From an uncultured Atopobiaceae bacterium (GTDB lineage: Bacteria > Actinomycetota > Coriobacteriia > Coriobacteriales > Atopobiaceae): a stretch of 40,209 nucleotides of DNA. Within the stretch, counting starts at the first letter, position 1. Each line of letters starts with the position of its first letter. Location of the stretch: the NCBI GenBank assembly GCA_944320385.1, contig CALUHH010000021.1:1-40209 (forward strand), written 5' to 3'. Below the pieces are notes generated by a model, which searched no databases, was not told the origin of the DNA, and saw nothing but the letters and a program-made list of their open reading frames with translations. Positions 26,374-34,826 of the stretch are shown here, piece after piece. Position numbers and translations under genes: made by a program.

Positions 26374-27399
26374 ATGATCGCAGTTGTCAAGAGCACCGCC
26401 ACGACCGAGCAGCTCGACCACCTCGTCAAGTGGATCGAGGACCGCGGCTTTCGCACCAACGTGTCGCAGGGCGACAACGAGACGCTCGTCGGCATCATCG
26501 GCGACACCACGCAGATCGACCCCTTCATCCTCGAGAGCATGGACCTCGTCGAGCGGGTCCAGCGCGTCTCGGAGCCCTTCAAGCTCGCCAACCGCAAGTT
26601 CCATCCCGAGGACACGGTCGTCGACTGCGGCCACGGCGTGCTCGTGGGCGGCGGCCACTTCCAGGTCATCGCCGGGCCCTGCTCGGTGGAGGGCGACAAC
26701 CTCATCAAGATCGCCCGCGCGGTCAAGGCTGCCGGCGCCACGATGCTGCGCGGCGGCGCGTTCAAGCCCCGCACCTCCCCCTACTCCTACCAGGGGATGG
26801 GCGAGAAGGGCCTCGACCTGCTGATGGAGGCCGGCGGCGAGCTGGACATGCCCGTCGTCACCGAGGTCATGGACCCACGCGACGTCGAGCTCTTCGTGAG
26901 CCGCGGCGTCGACGTCATGCAGGTCGGGGCGAGAAACGCCCAGAACTTCCCGCTGCTGCGCGAGCTTGGCCGCACGAACACGCCCGTCCTGCTCAAGCGC
27001 GGCATGTCCCAGACCATCGACGAGCTGGTCATGAGCGCCGAGTACGTCATGAGCGAGGGCAACGCCAACGTCATGCTCTGCGAGCGCGGCATCCGCACCT
27101 TCGAGACCCGCACCCGCAACACCTTTGACGTCAACGCGATCCCGGTCCTGCGCCACCTCACGCACCTGCCGGTCGTCGCCGACCCGAGCCACTCCACCGG
27201 CTACACGCGCTACGTGCGCGCGGCCGCCTACGCCGCCACTGCCGCCGGCGCGGACGCGCTCGAGATCGAGGTCCACGACTGCCCGTCGCAGGCCTGGTCC
27301 GACGGTGCCCAGGCACTCACGCCCGAGCAGTTCGCCGACGCCCTGCGCCGCATCGCCCTCATCCGCGACGCCGTCACGGCACCGATCGAGGAGGCGTAG
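26374..27399 (+). CDS. aroF: 3-deoxy-7-phosphoheptulonate synthase (DAHP synthase)
   Basis: First shikimate step: condenses phosphoenolpyruvate and erythrose 4-phosphate. 341 residues: a ferredoxin-like N-terminal regulatory domain (~1-70) then the type I-beta barrel with IAGPCSVE, MLRGGAFKPRTSPYSYQG, QVGARNAQNFPLL, LLKRGMSQT, MLCERGIRTFE and DPSHSTG. The N-terminal domain is the form that mediates tyrosine or phenylalanine inhibition in related enzymes. The ATG at 26374 follows GGGAG; the frame is open upstream but crosses the tRNA. First gene of the aromatic operon, abutting tyrA. Confidence 0.96.
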   Translation: MIAVVKSTATTEQLDHLVKWIEDRGFRTNVSQGDNETLVGIIGDTTQIDPFILESMDLVERVQRVSEPFKLANRKFHPEDTVVDCGHGVLVGGGHFQVIAGPCSVEGDNLIKIARAVKAAGATMLRGGAFKPRTSPYSYQGMGEKGLDLLMEAGGELDMPVVTEVMDPRDVELFVSRGVDVMQVGARNAQNFPLLRELGRTNTPVLLKRGMSQTIDELVMSAEYVMSEGNANVMLCERGIRTFETRTRNTFDVNAIPVLRHLTHLPVVADPSHSTGYTRYVRAAAYAATAAGADALEIEVHDCPSQAWSDGAQALTPEQFADALRRIALIRDAVTAPIEEA

Positions 27400-28284
27400 A
27401 TGGCAGACGAGAAGGACCTGGCGCCCGCACCGACCTTCGTCCCCGGACGCTGCGGCGTCGTGAGCCTCGGGCTCATGGGCGGCTCGTTCGCCAAGGCCTT
27501 CGCAGCGGCGGGCCGCGAGGTCTTTGCCTGGAACCGCACGCGCTCGACGCTCGAGCTCGCCATGATCGAGACCGTTGCCGGCGAGCTCGACGAGGAGACG
27601 ATCCCCACCTGCGAGCTCATCGTCCTCGCCGGCTACCCCGCCTCCACGGTCGAGTGGCTCGAGCGCTACGCGGCGCTCGTCTCCCCCGGCGCCATCGTCA
27701 TCGACACCGTGGGCGTCAAGCGTGTCATCTGCGAGCGCTGCGAGGCGCTCTGCGCGGGACTCCCCTTCACCTTCGTGGGCTGCCACCCGATGGCCGGCAC
27801 GCAGTTCTCCGGCTTCGCCCACGCGCGCGCCACCATGTTCAGGGGCGCGCCGATGGTCGTCGTGCCGCCGCAGATGGAGGACCTCGCCCGCGCGAGCGTC
27901 CTCGAGCGCCTGAAGGAGCTGCTCGCGCCCTGCGGCTTCGGGAGCTTCACGCTCGCCACGGCCGCCGAGCACGACCGCGTCATCGCCTACACCTCGCAGC
28001 TCGCGCACGTGGTCTCCAACGCCTACGTCAAGAGCCCCACGGCCCGCAGCCACAAGGGCTTCTCTGCCGGCTCGTACAAGGACCTCACCCGCGTGGCGCG
28101 GCTGAACGCCCCCATGTGGACCGAGCTCTTCCTGGACAACGCGGACAACCTGAGCGCCGAGCTCGGGTGCGTCATCGAGAGTCTCCAGGCGTACAAGGAC
28201 GCCCTCGACGCAGGCGACGGCGACCGGCTCGAGGCGCTTCTCGCCGAGGGTGACCGCATCAAGAGGGAGGTCGAGGGCAGATGA
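27400..28284 (+). CDS. tyrA: Prephenate dehydrogenase
   Basis: Oxidises prephenate to 4-hydroxyphenylpyruvate for tyrosine. 294 residues without an ACT domain. The dinucleotide-binding loop is SLGLMGGSFA, with GCHPMAGTQFSG and the catalytic-histidine helix TSQLAHVVSNAY. The ATG directly follows the aroF stop. Its end overlaps aroB by 4 nt. NAD versus NADP, or arogenate use, cannot be settled by eye. Confidence 0.93.
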   Translation: MADEKDLAPAPTFVPGRCGVVSLGLMGGSFAKAFAAAGREVFAWNRTRSTLELAMIETVAGELDEETIPTCELIVLAGYPASTVEWLERYAALVSPGAIVIDTVGVKRVICERCEALCAGLPFTFVGCHPMAGTQFSGFAHARATMFRGAPMVVVPPQMEDLARASVLERLKELLAPCGFGSFTLATAAEHDRVIAYTSQLAHVVSNAYVKSPTARSHKGFSAGSYKDLTRVARLNAPMWTELFLDNADNLSAELGCVIESLQAYKDALDAGDGDRLEALLAEGDRIKREVEGR

Positions 28285-29399
28285 CCGAGAAGGACCGCGA
28301 GGTCGCGAAGCGCGTCGTGCGCGTGAGCGCGGCGTCTGGTTCCTATGACGTCCACGTGGGCGCGGGCGTGATCGGCGAGGTCGGCGCCATCGCGCGCGCG
28401 GCGGCGGGCGGCGGGCGCTGCTGCGTCGTCACCGAGACCAACGTCGGCCCCCTCTACGCCGACGCCGTCGAGGCGTCGCTCGCCGCGGCCGGCTACGATG
28501 TCGCCGGGCGGCTCGTCTTTGCCGCGGGCGAGGAGCACAAGACGCTCGCGACGCTCGGCGCGCTGCTCGAGGGGCTCGCGGAGCGCGAGCTCACGCGCGA
28601 CGACGTGGTCGTGGCGCTGGGAGGCGGCGTGACGGGCGACATGGGAGGGCTCGCGGCCGCGCTCTATCTGCGCGGCGTTCGCGTGGTGCAGGTTCCCACG
28701 TCCCTGCTCGCCATGGTCGACTCATCCGTGGGCGGCAAGACCGCCGTCGACCTGGCGGCCGGAAAGAACCTCGTGGGCGCCTTCTGGCAGCCCGCGGCCG
28801 TGGTCGCAGACGTCCGCTGCCTGCGCACGGTCCCGCGCGACCTGCTCGTCGACTCGGTCGGCGAGGTCGTGAAGCACGCGGTGCTCGCCGACCCCGCCCT
28901 GCTCGACGACCTCACCCGCGACCCGCTCGTCTCGGACGGGCTCGACGAGGGGCGCCTCGTGGACGTGGTCGCTCGCAACGTTGAGATCAAGCGCGACGTC
29001 GTGGACGCCGACGAGCGCGAGGCCGGACTGCGCCAGACGCTCAACCTCGGCCACACCGTCGGCCACGCGATCGAGGCGGCGAGCGGCTTTGCGCTCGGCC
29101 ACGGCTCCTGCGTGGCGGCCGGCCTGTGCATCGTCGCGCGTGCGAGCGCCGCGGAGGGATGGTGCTCGGACGAGACGGCCGCGCGCATCGTGGCCGCCGT
29201 TTCGGCACAGGGGCTTCCCACGGGGACCGACCTTGCGACCGACGTGCTCCTCGGCTACATGGCGCATGACAAGAAGCGTCACGCTGACGCCGTCAACGTC
29301 GTGGTGCCGGAGCGCGTGGGCTCCGCCCGCGTCCGCCGCGTCTCCCTGGCGGAGCTCGCCGAGCTCGTCGACCTCGGGCGCGAGGGGGTGGGCGCATGA
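28281..29399 (+). CDS. aroB: 3-dehydroquinate synthase
   Basis: Second shikimate step, NAD- and metal-dependent. 372 residues. EEHKTLATL, GGGVTGDMGGLAAALYLRG, PTSLLAMVDSSVGGKTAVDL, NLVGAFWQP, GEVVKHAVLAD and the metal-binding LNLGHTVGHAIE are intact. Overlaps tyrA at the start and aroA at the end, 4 nt each, indicating coupled translation. Confidence 0.97.
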   Translation: MTEKDREVAKRVVRVSAASGSYDVHVGAGVIGEVGAIARAAAGGGRCCVVTETNVGPLYADAVEASLAAAGYDVAGRLVFAAGEEHKTLATLGALLEGLAERELTRDDVVVALGGGVTGDMGGLAAALYLRGVRVVQVPTSLLAMVDSSVGGKTAVDLAAGKNLVGAFWQPAAVVADVRCLRTVPRDLLVDSVGEVVKHAVLADPALLDDLTRDPLVSDGLDEGRLVDVVARNVEIKRDVVDADEREAGLRQTLNLGHTVGHAIEAASGFALGHGSCVAAGLCIVARASAAEGWCSDETAARIVAAVSAQGLPTGTDLATDVLLGYMAHDKKRHADAVNVVVPERVGSARVRRVSLAELAELVDLGREGVGA

Positions 29400-30712
29400 A
29401 CGTGAGGATCCTGCCTGGCCAGCTCTCCGGCGAGGTCGTCGCCCCCTCCTCCAAGTCCGAGGCGCATCGCCTGCTCATCTGCGCAGCCTTTGCCCCCGGG
29501 ACGACCGACGTCGCCTGCACGACGACCTCGGACGACATCGACGCCACCATCCGCTGCCTCGAGGCGCTCGGGGCGCGCATCGCGCGCACCCGCCTCGGCT
29601 TCCGGGTCCGCCCGGTCCCCGGGACCTCGGCGACCGACAACATCCCCGAGCCCGCGCGGGGCGCGACGCTCGACTGCGGCGAGTCCGGCTCGACGCTGCG
29701 CTTCCTGCTCCCCGTCGTCGCGGCGCTCGGCTGCGGCGCGCGCCTCTCCATGGCCGGGCGGCTTCCGCGGCGCCCGCTGTCGCCGCTCTACGAGGAGCTC
29801 GTCGCGCACGGCGTCGAGCTCGGCCCCCAGGGCTCGACGCCCCTTGAGGTCGCCGGCCGCCTGCGCGCCGGGCGCTTCTCGCTTCCCGGCAACGTCTCGT
29901 CCCAGTACGTGAGCGGCCTGCTCATGGCGGCCCCCCTGCTCGGCGCCCCCGTCGAGGTGCTCGTGAGCGAGCCCGTGGAGTCGCGCCCCTACATCGACCT
30001 CACCGTCTCGGCTCTCGCCCAGTTTGGCGTCGGCGTCTCCGAGGCGCCCGCGCGCACGGCGGACGGCCGGCTCGCCCGCAGCTACGTCGTGGCGCCGGGA
30101 GGGCTCGTCTCGCCCGGCTCCGTCACCGTGGGCGGGGACTGGTCCGGCGCCGCCTTCTGGCTCGCCGCGGGCGCGCTCAGCGAGAAGGGCGTAGCGGTGA
30201 GGGGCCTCGACCTCGCGAGCGCGCAGGGCGACCGCCAGGTCCTCGCCGCGCTGGCGCTGCTCGGAGCGCGCGTGCTCAGGCAGTCGAGCGGTGCCGCGTG
30301 CATGCTCGACGCCCCGCGCGGCCGCACGCTCTCTGTGGAGAGCTGTCCCGACCTCGTCCCGCCGCTCGCCGCCGTCGCCGCGCTCGCGCAGGGTGCGACG
30401 CGCATCACCGGCGCCGCCCGCCTGCGCCTCAAGGAGTCCGACCGTCTCGAGACCGTCTCCGCCGCGATCAACGCCCTCGGCGGGCAGGCGTGCGTCGAGG
30501 GGGACGACCTCGTCATCCAGGGCGTCGCGGCGCCGTCCGGCGGCGTCGTCGACGCGGCCGGGGACCACCGCATCGCCATGATGGCCGCCGTCGTCGCCAC
30601 CCGTTGCTCCGGCCCAACGACAATTCTGGGCGCGGAGTGCGTCTCGAAGTCCTATCCCGCCTTCTTCGAGGACCTCTCCTCGCTCGGCGGCTACTGCGAA
30701 AAGGAGACCTGA
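29396..30712 (+). CDS. aroA: 3-phosphoshikimate 1-carboxyvinyltransferase (EPSP synthase)
   Basis: Sixth shikimate step, joining PEP to shikimate 3-phosphate. 438 residues. The N-terminal substrate motif reads SSKSEAHRLLI, the PEP-loop region GESGSTLRFLLPV rather than the classical NAGTAMR, then SSQYVSGLLMA, RLRLKESDRLETV and GDHRIAMMAA. The ESGSTLRF form is familiar from anaerobic Firmicutes enzymes; whether it affects glyphosate sensitivity cannot be told here. Ends in TGATG shared with aroC. Confidence 0.96.
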   Translation: MNVRILPGQLSGEVVAPSSKSEAHRLLICAAFAPGTTDVACTTTSDDIDATIRCLEALGARIARTRLGFRVRPVPGTSATDNIPEPARGATLDCGESGSTLRFLLPVVAALGCGARLSMAGRLPRRPLSPLYEELVAHGVELGPQGSTPLEVAGRLRAGRFSLPGNVSSQYVSGLLMAAPLLGAPVEVLVSEPVESRPYIDLTVSALAQFGVGVSEAPARTADGRLARSYVVAPGGLVSPGSVTVGGDWSGAAFWLAAGALSEKGVAVRGLDLASAQGDRQVLAALALLGARVLRQSSGAACMLDAPRGRTLSVESCPDLVPPLAAVAALAQGATRITGAARLRLKESDRLETVSAAINALGGQACVEGDDLVIQGVAAPSGGVVDAAGDHRIAMMAAVVATRCSGPTTILGAECVSKSYPAFFEDLSSLGGYCEKET

Positions 30713-31827
30713 TGCCCTCTTCGTTTGGCACCGCCCTCAAAGTCAGCGTCTTCGGCCAGTCACACTCCCCCGCCGTGGGCTGCGTCGTCGAGGGCCTTCC
30801 GGCCGGCATGAAGGTCGACCTCGACGAGCTCGCAGCCTTCGTCGCGCGGCGCGCGCCCGGCCGCGACCCCTGGTCGACGCCCCGCCGGGAGCCTGACGCC
30901 CCGCGCATCGTCTCCGGCCTCAACACGCGGGGAGAGACCTGCGGGGCCCCGCTCGCGGCCCTCATCGAGAACACCAACACGCGCTCCGTGGACTACGCCA
31001 ACATCGAGGCGGTCCCCCGCCCCGGCCATGCCGACTTCCCCGCCTGGGCCAAATGGCACGGCGCCCAGGACGTCCCGGGCGGCGGGCACTTCTCGGGCCG
31101 CCTCACCGGGCCGCTCTGCGTCGCCGGCGGCATCGCCCTGCAGTGGCTGCGCACGCGCGGCGTGACGGTGGCTGCCCACGTGGCCGAGCTGGCCGGCGTC
31201 GAGGACGTCCCCTTCGCTGCCCTGGACAACTCGCCCGTGGCCGCCGCGGCCCTTGCGGCCCAGATGGACGCCCTCGCCGACGGGCGCCGCGTGCCCGTCA
31301 TCGACGCCGCGGCCGGCGATCGCATGGTCGAGGCGGTCATGGCCGCCCGAGCCGAGAAGGACACGGTCGGCGGCATCGTCGAGTGCGTCGCCTGCGGCCT
31401 GCCCGCGGGCGTCGGCTCCCCGATGTTCGACGGCATCGAGAACGTCATGGCGCGCGCCCTCTTTGGCGTGCCGGCGGTCAAGGGCGTGGAGTTCGGCCGC
31501 GGCTTCGGCGTCGCCCGCCTGCGCGGCACCCAGAACAACGACCCCTACGAGGTCCGCGACGGCGCCTGCGTGCCGGTGACCAACAACGCGGGCGGCATCC
31601 TCGGCGGCATCACGACCGGCGCCCCCGTCCTCGTGCGCTGCGCGATCAAGCCCATCTCGAGCGTGATGGTGGAGCAGGACTCCGTGGACCTCGAGCACAT
31701 GGAGCCCGCCCGCCTCAAGGTCCACGGCCGCCACGACACCACCGCGGTCCTGCGCGCCGTCCCCGTCGTCGAGGCCGTCAGCGCCCTCGCCCTCGCCGAC
31801 GCCCTCCTCGCCTGGCCCGCGCAGTGA
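30712..31827 (+). CDS. aroC: Chorismate synthase
   Basis: Last common step: FMN-dependent elimination giving chorismate. 371 residues. GQSHSPAVGCVVEGLPAG, RRAPGRDPWSTPRREPD, RPGHADFPAWAKW, GGGHFSGRLTGPLCVAGG, VKGVEFGRGFG and NNAGGILGGITTG are diagnostic. The start is the ATG in TGATG overlapping the aroA stop, with AAGGAG eight bases upstream. The paired hairpin element begins 10 nt after its stop. Confidence 0.97.
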   Translation: MPSSFGTALKVSVFGQSHSPAVGCVVEGLPAGMKVDLDELAAFVARRAPGRDPWSTPRREPDAPRIVSGLNTRGETCGAPLAALIENTNTRSVDYANIEAVPRPGHADFPAWAKWHGAQDVPGGGHFSGRLTGPLCVAGGIALQWLRTRGVTVAAHVAELAGVEDVPFAALDNSPVAAAALAAQMDALADGRRVPVIDAAAGDRMVEAVMAARAEKDTVGGIVECVACGLPAGVGSPMFDGIENVMARALFGVPAVKGVEFGRGFGVARLRGTQNNDPYEVRDGACVPVTNNAGGILGGITTGAPVLVRCAIKPISSVMVEQDSVDLEHMEPARLKVHGRHDTTAVLRAVPVVEAVSALALADALLAWPAQ

Positions 31828-31837
31828 GGTCCCCCGG

Positions 31838-31941
31838 GTCGTCGGCCGGCGGGCGGGGAGGTCCGGCGCTCAGACAGTCCTCGCCGCAAAGGACGCGGCT
31901 GCGGAACTCGCGGCGGACCTCCCCGCCCGCCGGCCGACGAC
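31838..31941 (+). repeat. Paired hairpin element, copy A
   Basis: A perfect 28-bp inverted repeat (31838-31865 with 31914-31941) encloses a 48-nt interior (31866-31913). The interior starts GCGCTCAGACAGTCCTCGC and ends CGGCTGCGGAACTCGCGG. The innermost stem bases AGGTCCG/CGGACCT are shared with copy B; the outer stem GTCGTCGGCCGGCGGGCGGGG is not. No T-run follows, so it is not a simple terminator. It lies in the transcribed aroC-pheA spacer. Confidence 0.8.
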
Positions 31942-31983
31942 GTGCACTTCCTCGCTTGTCGCAGGTCAATGACGGCTTCGGGA

Positions 31984-32073
31984 GCGCCCGGCCCATGAGG
32001 TCCGCCGCGAGTTCCGCAGCCGAGCGCAGCGAGGCGAGGACTGTCTGAGCGCCGGACCTCATGGGCCGGGCGC
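31984..32073 (-). repeat. Paired hairpin element, copy B (inverted)
   Basis: A perfect 21-bp inverted repeat (31984-32004 with 32053-32073) encloses a 48-nt interior (32005-32052). Read on the minus strand, the interior matches that of copy A over the first 19 and last 18 nt; only the central 11 nt differ. The outer stem (GCGCCCGGCCCATG) is unrelated to that of copy A, yet pairs perfectly, so pairing is kept while sequence varies. The copies are separated by 42 nt and oppose each other. The whole aroC-pheA gap (31828-32121) holds nothing else but the pheA ribosome site. Confidence 0.8.
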
Positions 32074-32121
32074 CCGGTACCCCAGCATTTCAGTGGAAGT
32101 AGCAAGAACACGGAGGAAGAC

Positions 32122-33273
32122 ATGGCTGAGCTTGTGGAGCTGAGGCAGGAGATAGACAGGATCGACCGGGAGATCTTCGCGCTCTTCTCGGAGCGGGCGA
32201 AGGTCGCCGAGGGCGTGGCGGAGTACAAGCGCGAGCACGGAATGCGCGTCTTCGACCCCGCGCGCGAGCGGGCCAAGGTCGCGGCTGCCGCGGAGGCGGC
32301 GCCGGAGGACCTTGCCACGTACGCGCAGGTGCTCATGGAGCTCCTCATGGAGGCGTCCCGGTCGCGGCAGCACGCCCTTCTCGGCGACGCGTCCGACGAC
32401 CGCACGCTCGCGCTCATCAACGCGGCGCGGGCGGCCACGCCGGAGGTCTTCCCGCGCTCGGCTCACGTGAGCTGCCAGGGCGTCGAGGGGGCCTACTCGC
32501 AGATCGCCGCGGAGAAGATCTTCCGGCGTCCCGCCATCAGCTACTCCCCCACCTTCGACGGCGTCTTCCGCACCGTCGAGCAGGGGCTTGCCGACTACGG
32601 CGTGCTGCCACTCGAGAACTCCACGGCCGGGTCGGTCAACCAGGTCTTCGACCTCATGATGGAGCACTCCTTCTACGTGGTGCGCACGACGCGCGTGAAG
32701 GTGGACCACAGCCTGCTCGCGCTGCCGGGCGCCGAGCTCGCCGGCATCCGCGACATCTACAGCCACCAGCAGGCCATCAGCCAGTGCGCCGAGTTCCTCT
32801 CGGGCCTTCCCGACGTCCGCGTGCACGTGTGCGAGAACACCGCCGCCGCGGCGCGCAGCGTCGCCGAGTCGGGGCGCACCGACGTCGCCGCGCTCGCCTC
32901 GCACGCCTGCGCCGCCCTCTACGGCCTGAGCGCGCTCTCCTCGGGCGTCCAGGACCGGGACAACAACTACACGCGCTTCGCCTGCATCTCGCGCAACCTC
33001 GAGGTCTACCCCGGGGCCGACCGGGCCTCGTTCATGGCGGTGCTCCCGCACGAGCCCGGCGCCCTCTACAAGCTGCTCGCAAAGTTCTACGCCCTCGACG
33101 TCAACCTCCTCAAGCTCGAGAGCCGCCCGATCCCCGAGCGGGACTTCGAGTTCATGTTCTACTTCGACGTCGAGTGTCCCGCCGCCTCGCCGGAGTTTGC
33201 CTCGCTCGTCACGACGCTCGGCGGGCTCTGCCAGGAGCTCCGCTACCTCGGAAGCTACTTGGAGGTGCTCTAG
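32122..33273 (+). CDS. pheA: Bifunctional chorismate mutase / prephenate dehydratase
   Basis: Makes phenylpyruvate from chorismate. 383 residues: AroQ-type chorismate mutase helices (~1-90, LRQEIDRIDREIFALFSERAKVAEGVAEYK region), a prephenate dehydratase domain (~110-285) with GVEGAYSQIAAEKIF, LPLENSTAGSVNQVFDL and NNYTRFACISR (catalytic TRF), and a C-terminal ACT domain with LPHEPGALYKLLAKF and KLESRPI, the phenylalanine-sensing motif. GGAGGAAG precedes the ATG. The stop abuts the aroE-aroK start. Confidence 0.96.
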   Translation: MAELVELRQEIDRIDREIFALFSERAKVAEGVAEYKREHGMRVFDPARERAKVAAAAEAAPEDLATYAQVLMELLMEASRSRQHALLGDASDDRTLALINAARAATPEVFPRSAHVSCQGVEGAYSQIAAEKIFRRPAISYSPTFDGVFRTVEQGLADYGVLPLENSTAGSVNQVFDLMMEHSFYVVRTTRVKVDHSLLALPGAELAGIRDIYSHQQAISQCAEFLSGLPDVRVHVCENTAAAARSVAESGRTDVAALASHACAALYGLSALSSGVQDRDNNYTRFACISRNLEVYPGADRASFMAVLPHEPGALYKLLAKFYALDVNLLKLESRPIPERDFEFMFYFDVECPAASPEFASLVTTLGGLCQELRYLGSYLEVL

Positions 33274-34566
33274 GTGACCGCGGGCGAGAAGAACGTGGCG
33301 GCGGTGCCCTACGGACTCGTCGGGCACCCGCTCGGGCACAGCTGGTCGCCGCAGATCCACGAGCTGCTGGGGTCTGCCCCGTACGCGCTTAACGACCTCG
33401 CCGAGGATGAGGTGGCACCCTTTCTGAGCAGCGGGGCGTGGCGCGGGCTCAACGTCACCATCCCCTACAAGCGCCTCGCGGCCGAGCTCGCCGACGTGCG
33501 CTCCCCCGCCGTGGAGCGGCTCGGCGCGGCCAACACGCTCGTGAGGGACGCCGACGGCCGCATCGTGGCCGAGAACACCGACGTCCTGGGGTTTGCGTGG
33601 ATGCTCGCCCGCTTCTGCCGCGAGCGCCTCGGCGCCTCGCCCCGCGAGCTGCTCGAGGGCAGGAAAGCCCTCGTGCTCGGCAGCGGCGGGGCCGGGGCCG
33701 CGGTCCGCGACGCCCTCGAGCACGCGGCCGGGGCGCGCGTCGTCACCGTCTCGCGTTCCGGCGATCAGACCTACGACACCCTCGCCGAGCGCCACGGCGA
33801 CGCGGTCCTTCTCGTCAACGCCACGCCGGTGGGCATGTTCCCGCGCTGTCCCGCGTCCCCCGTCGACGACGGGACGCTCGCGCGACTCGGGGGCCTGAGG
33901 GGCGTGCTCGACGTCGTCTACAACCCCACGCGCACGGGGCTCTGCCTCGCGGCGGAGCGCCTCGGGCTGCCGAGCGAGAGCGGCCTTCCCATGCTCGTCG
34001 CGCAGGCGCTCTACGCAAGCGAGCTCTTTCAGGGGAAAGACCTCGACGACGCCCTCGTGGGCCAGATCGAGCGCAAGATCCTCGCGCAGACGGAAAACGT
34101 CGTGCTCATCGGCATGCCCGGCGCGGGCAAGACGACGTGCGGGCGGGCCCTCGCGCGCCTGCTGGGGCGCCCCTTCGTCGACCTCGACGAGGCGATCGCG
34201 CTCGAGACCGGGCGCGGCGCCGCCCAGATCATCCGCGAGGACGGAGAGGAGGCGTTCCGCGCCATCGAGACCCAGGTCACGGGCAGCTACGCGGCGCGGT
34301 CCGGCCTGGTCGTCGCCTGCGGCGGCGGCGTGGTCACGCGTCCCCAGAACCGCGACCTGCTGCGGCAGAACGGTCGGATCGTCTTTCTCGACCGGCCCAT
34401 CGCGGAGCTCAGCTCGGAGGGGCGCCCGGTCTCTCAGGCCAAGGGCGTCGAGCAGGTGGCCGCGGAGCGCATGGGGCTCTACCGCGCCTGGGCGGACGTG
34501 ACGCTGCCCTGCACGGGCTCGGCGGCCGGGGACGCCGCCCTTGCCCGACAGCTCCTCGGCCTCTAG
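33274..34566 (+). CDS. aroEK: Shikimate dehydrogenase - shikimate kinase fusion
   Basis: Single 430-residue protein for two consecutive steps. AroE (1-~265): GHPLGHSWSPQIH substrate site, catalytic K66 in NVTIPYK, D103 in ENTDVLGF, NADP fold GSGGAGAA (~137-143) and NATPVGMFP. AroK (~272-430): P-loop GMPGAGKTT (280-288), DLDEAIALETGR, FRAIE, CGGGVVTRP and lid SSEGRPVSQAKG. The junction is a short helix-like stretch (GQIERKILAQTEN). The GTG start directly follows the pheA stop, with GGAGG upstream. Both halves appear active. A 15/16 copy of a dispersed 16-mer falls in codons 3-8. Confidence 0.94.
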   Translation: MTAGEKNVAAVPYGLVGHPLGHSWSPQIHELLGSAPYALNDLAEDEVAPFLSSGAWRGLNVTIPYKRLAAELADVRSPAVERLGAANTLVRDADGRIVAENTDVLGFAWMLARFCRERLGASPRELLEGRKALVLGSGGAGAAVRDALEHAAGARVVTVSRSGDQTYDTLAERHGDAVLLVNATPVGMFPRCPASPVDDGTLARLGGLRGVLDVVYNPTRTGLCLAAERLGLPSESGLPMLVAQALYASELFQGKDLDDALVGQIERKILAQTENVVLIGMPGAGKTTCGRALARLLGRPFVDLDEAIALETGRGAAQIIREDGEEAFRAIETQVTGSYAARSGLVVACGGGVVTRPQNRDLLRQNGRIVFLDRPIAELSSEGRPVSQAKGVEQVAAERMGLYRAWADVTLPCTGSAAGDAALARQLLGL

Positions 34567-34568
34567 GG

Positions 34569-34584
34569 CGCGTTCTTCTCGCCC
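34569..34584 (-). repeat. Dispersed 16-mer GGGCGAGAAGAACGCG, copy 2
   Basis: Exact copy on the minus strand, starting 2 nt after the aroEK stop. It is followed by an imperfect hairpin, TCCTTGTCCC / GGGCAAGGA (about 34591-34616), without a T-run. Confidence 0.6.
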
Positions 34585-34642
34585 GGCGGGTCCTTGTCCC
34601 ACGGAGAGGGCAAGGAACTGCTCGAGCCGGCCCGACCCTGCC

Positions 34643-34669
34643 GCAAACGGCTCAATCGTGAGCGTTTGC
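34643..34669. repeat. Inverted repeat GCAAACG(G)CTCA - TGAGCGTTTGC
   Basis: Arms of 12 and 11 nt with one bulged G and an ATCG loop; an outer CCGC/GCGG pair could extend it. It lies ~65 bp upstream of the promoter of the EIIB-AroQ gene. The arm GCAAACGCTCA recurs exactly at 35804-35814, just after the stop of that gene. Operator or RNA structure; no T-run, so not a typical terminator. Confidence 0.5.
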
Positions 34670-34732
34670 TGTGCGGGCCTGCCGTCCGCGGCGCCACTCG
34701 GCGGAATGGGCCGTCCCGGGCGACGCGGCCCG

Positions 34733-34738
34733 TATACT
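34733..34738 (+). promoter_or_regulatory. Candidate -10 of the EIIB-AroQ gene
   Basis: CGTATACTGTGC carries a good TATACT, 88 bp ahead of the start codon. No convincing -35. It resembles the tRNA-Arg -10 (TATACTGT). The 260-bp gap 34567-34826 contains no gene. Confidence 0.5.
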
Positions 34739-34826
34739 GTGCTTTCGACAAACATGGCTAGTCGGCAGACGATGAGTGTGGAGACGGGGCTCCAGCTCGC
34801 GATTCGACGACGGGAAGGGTCGCGAA

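Noticed and set aside
31838..31941. Rho-independent terminator after aroC
   Set aside because: The stem is strong but has no T-run after it, has a 48-nt interior, and is followed by an inverted relative, so a simple terminator does not explain it.
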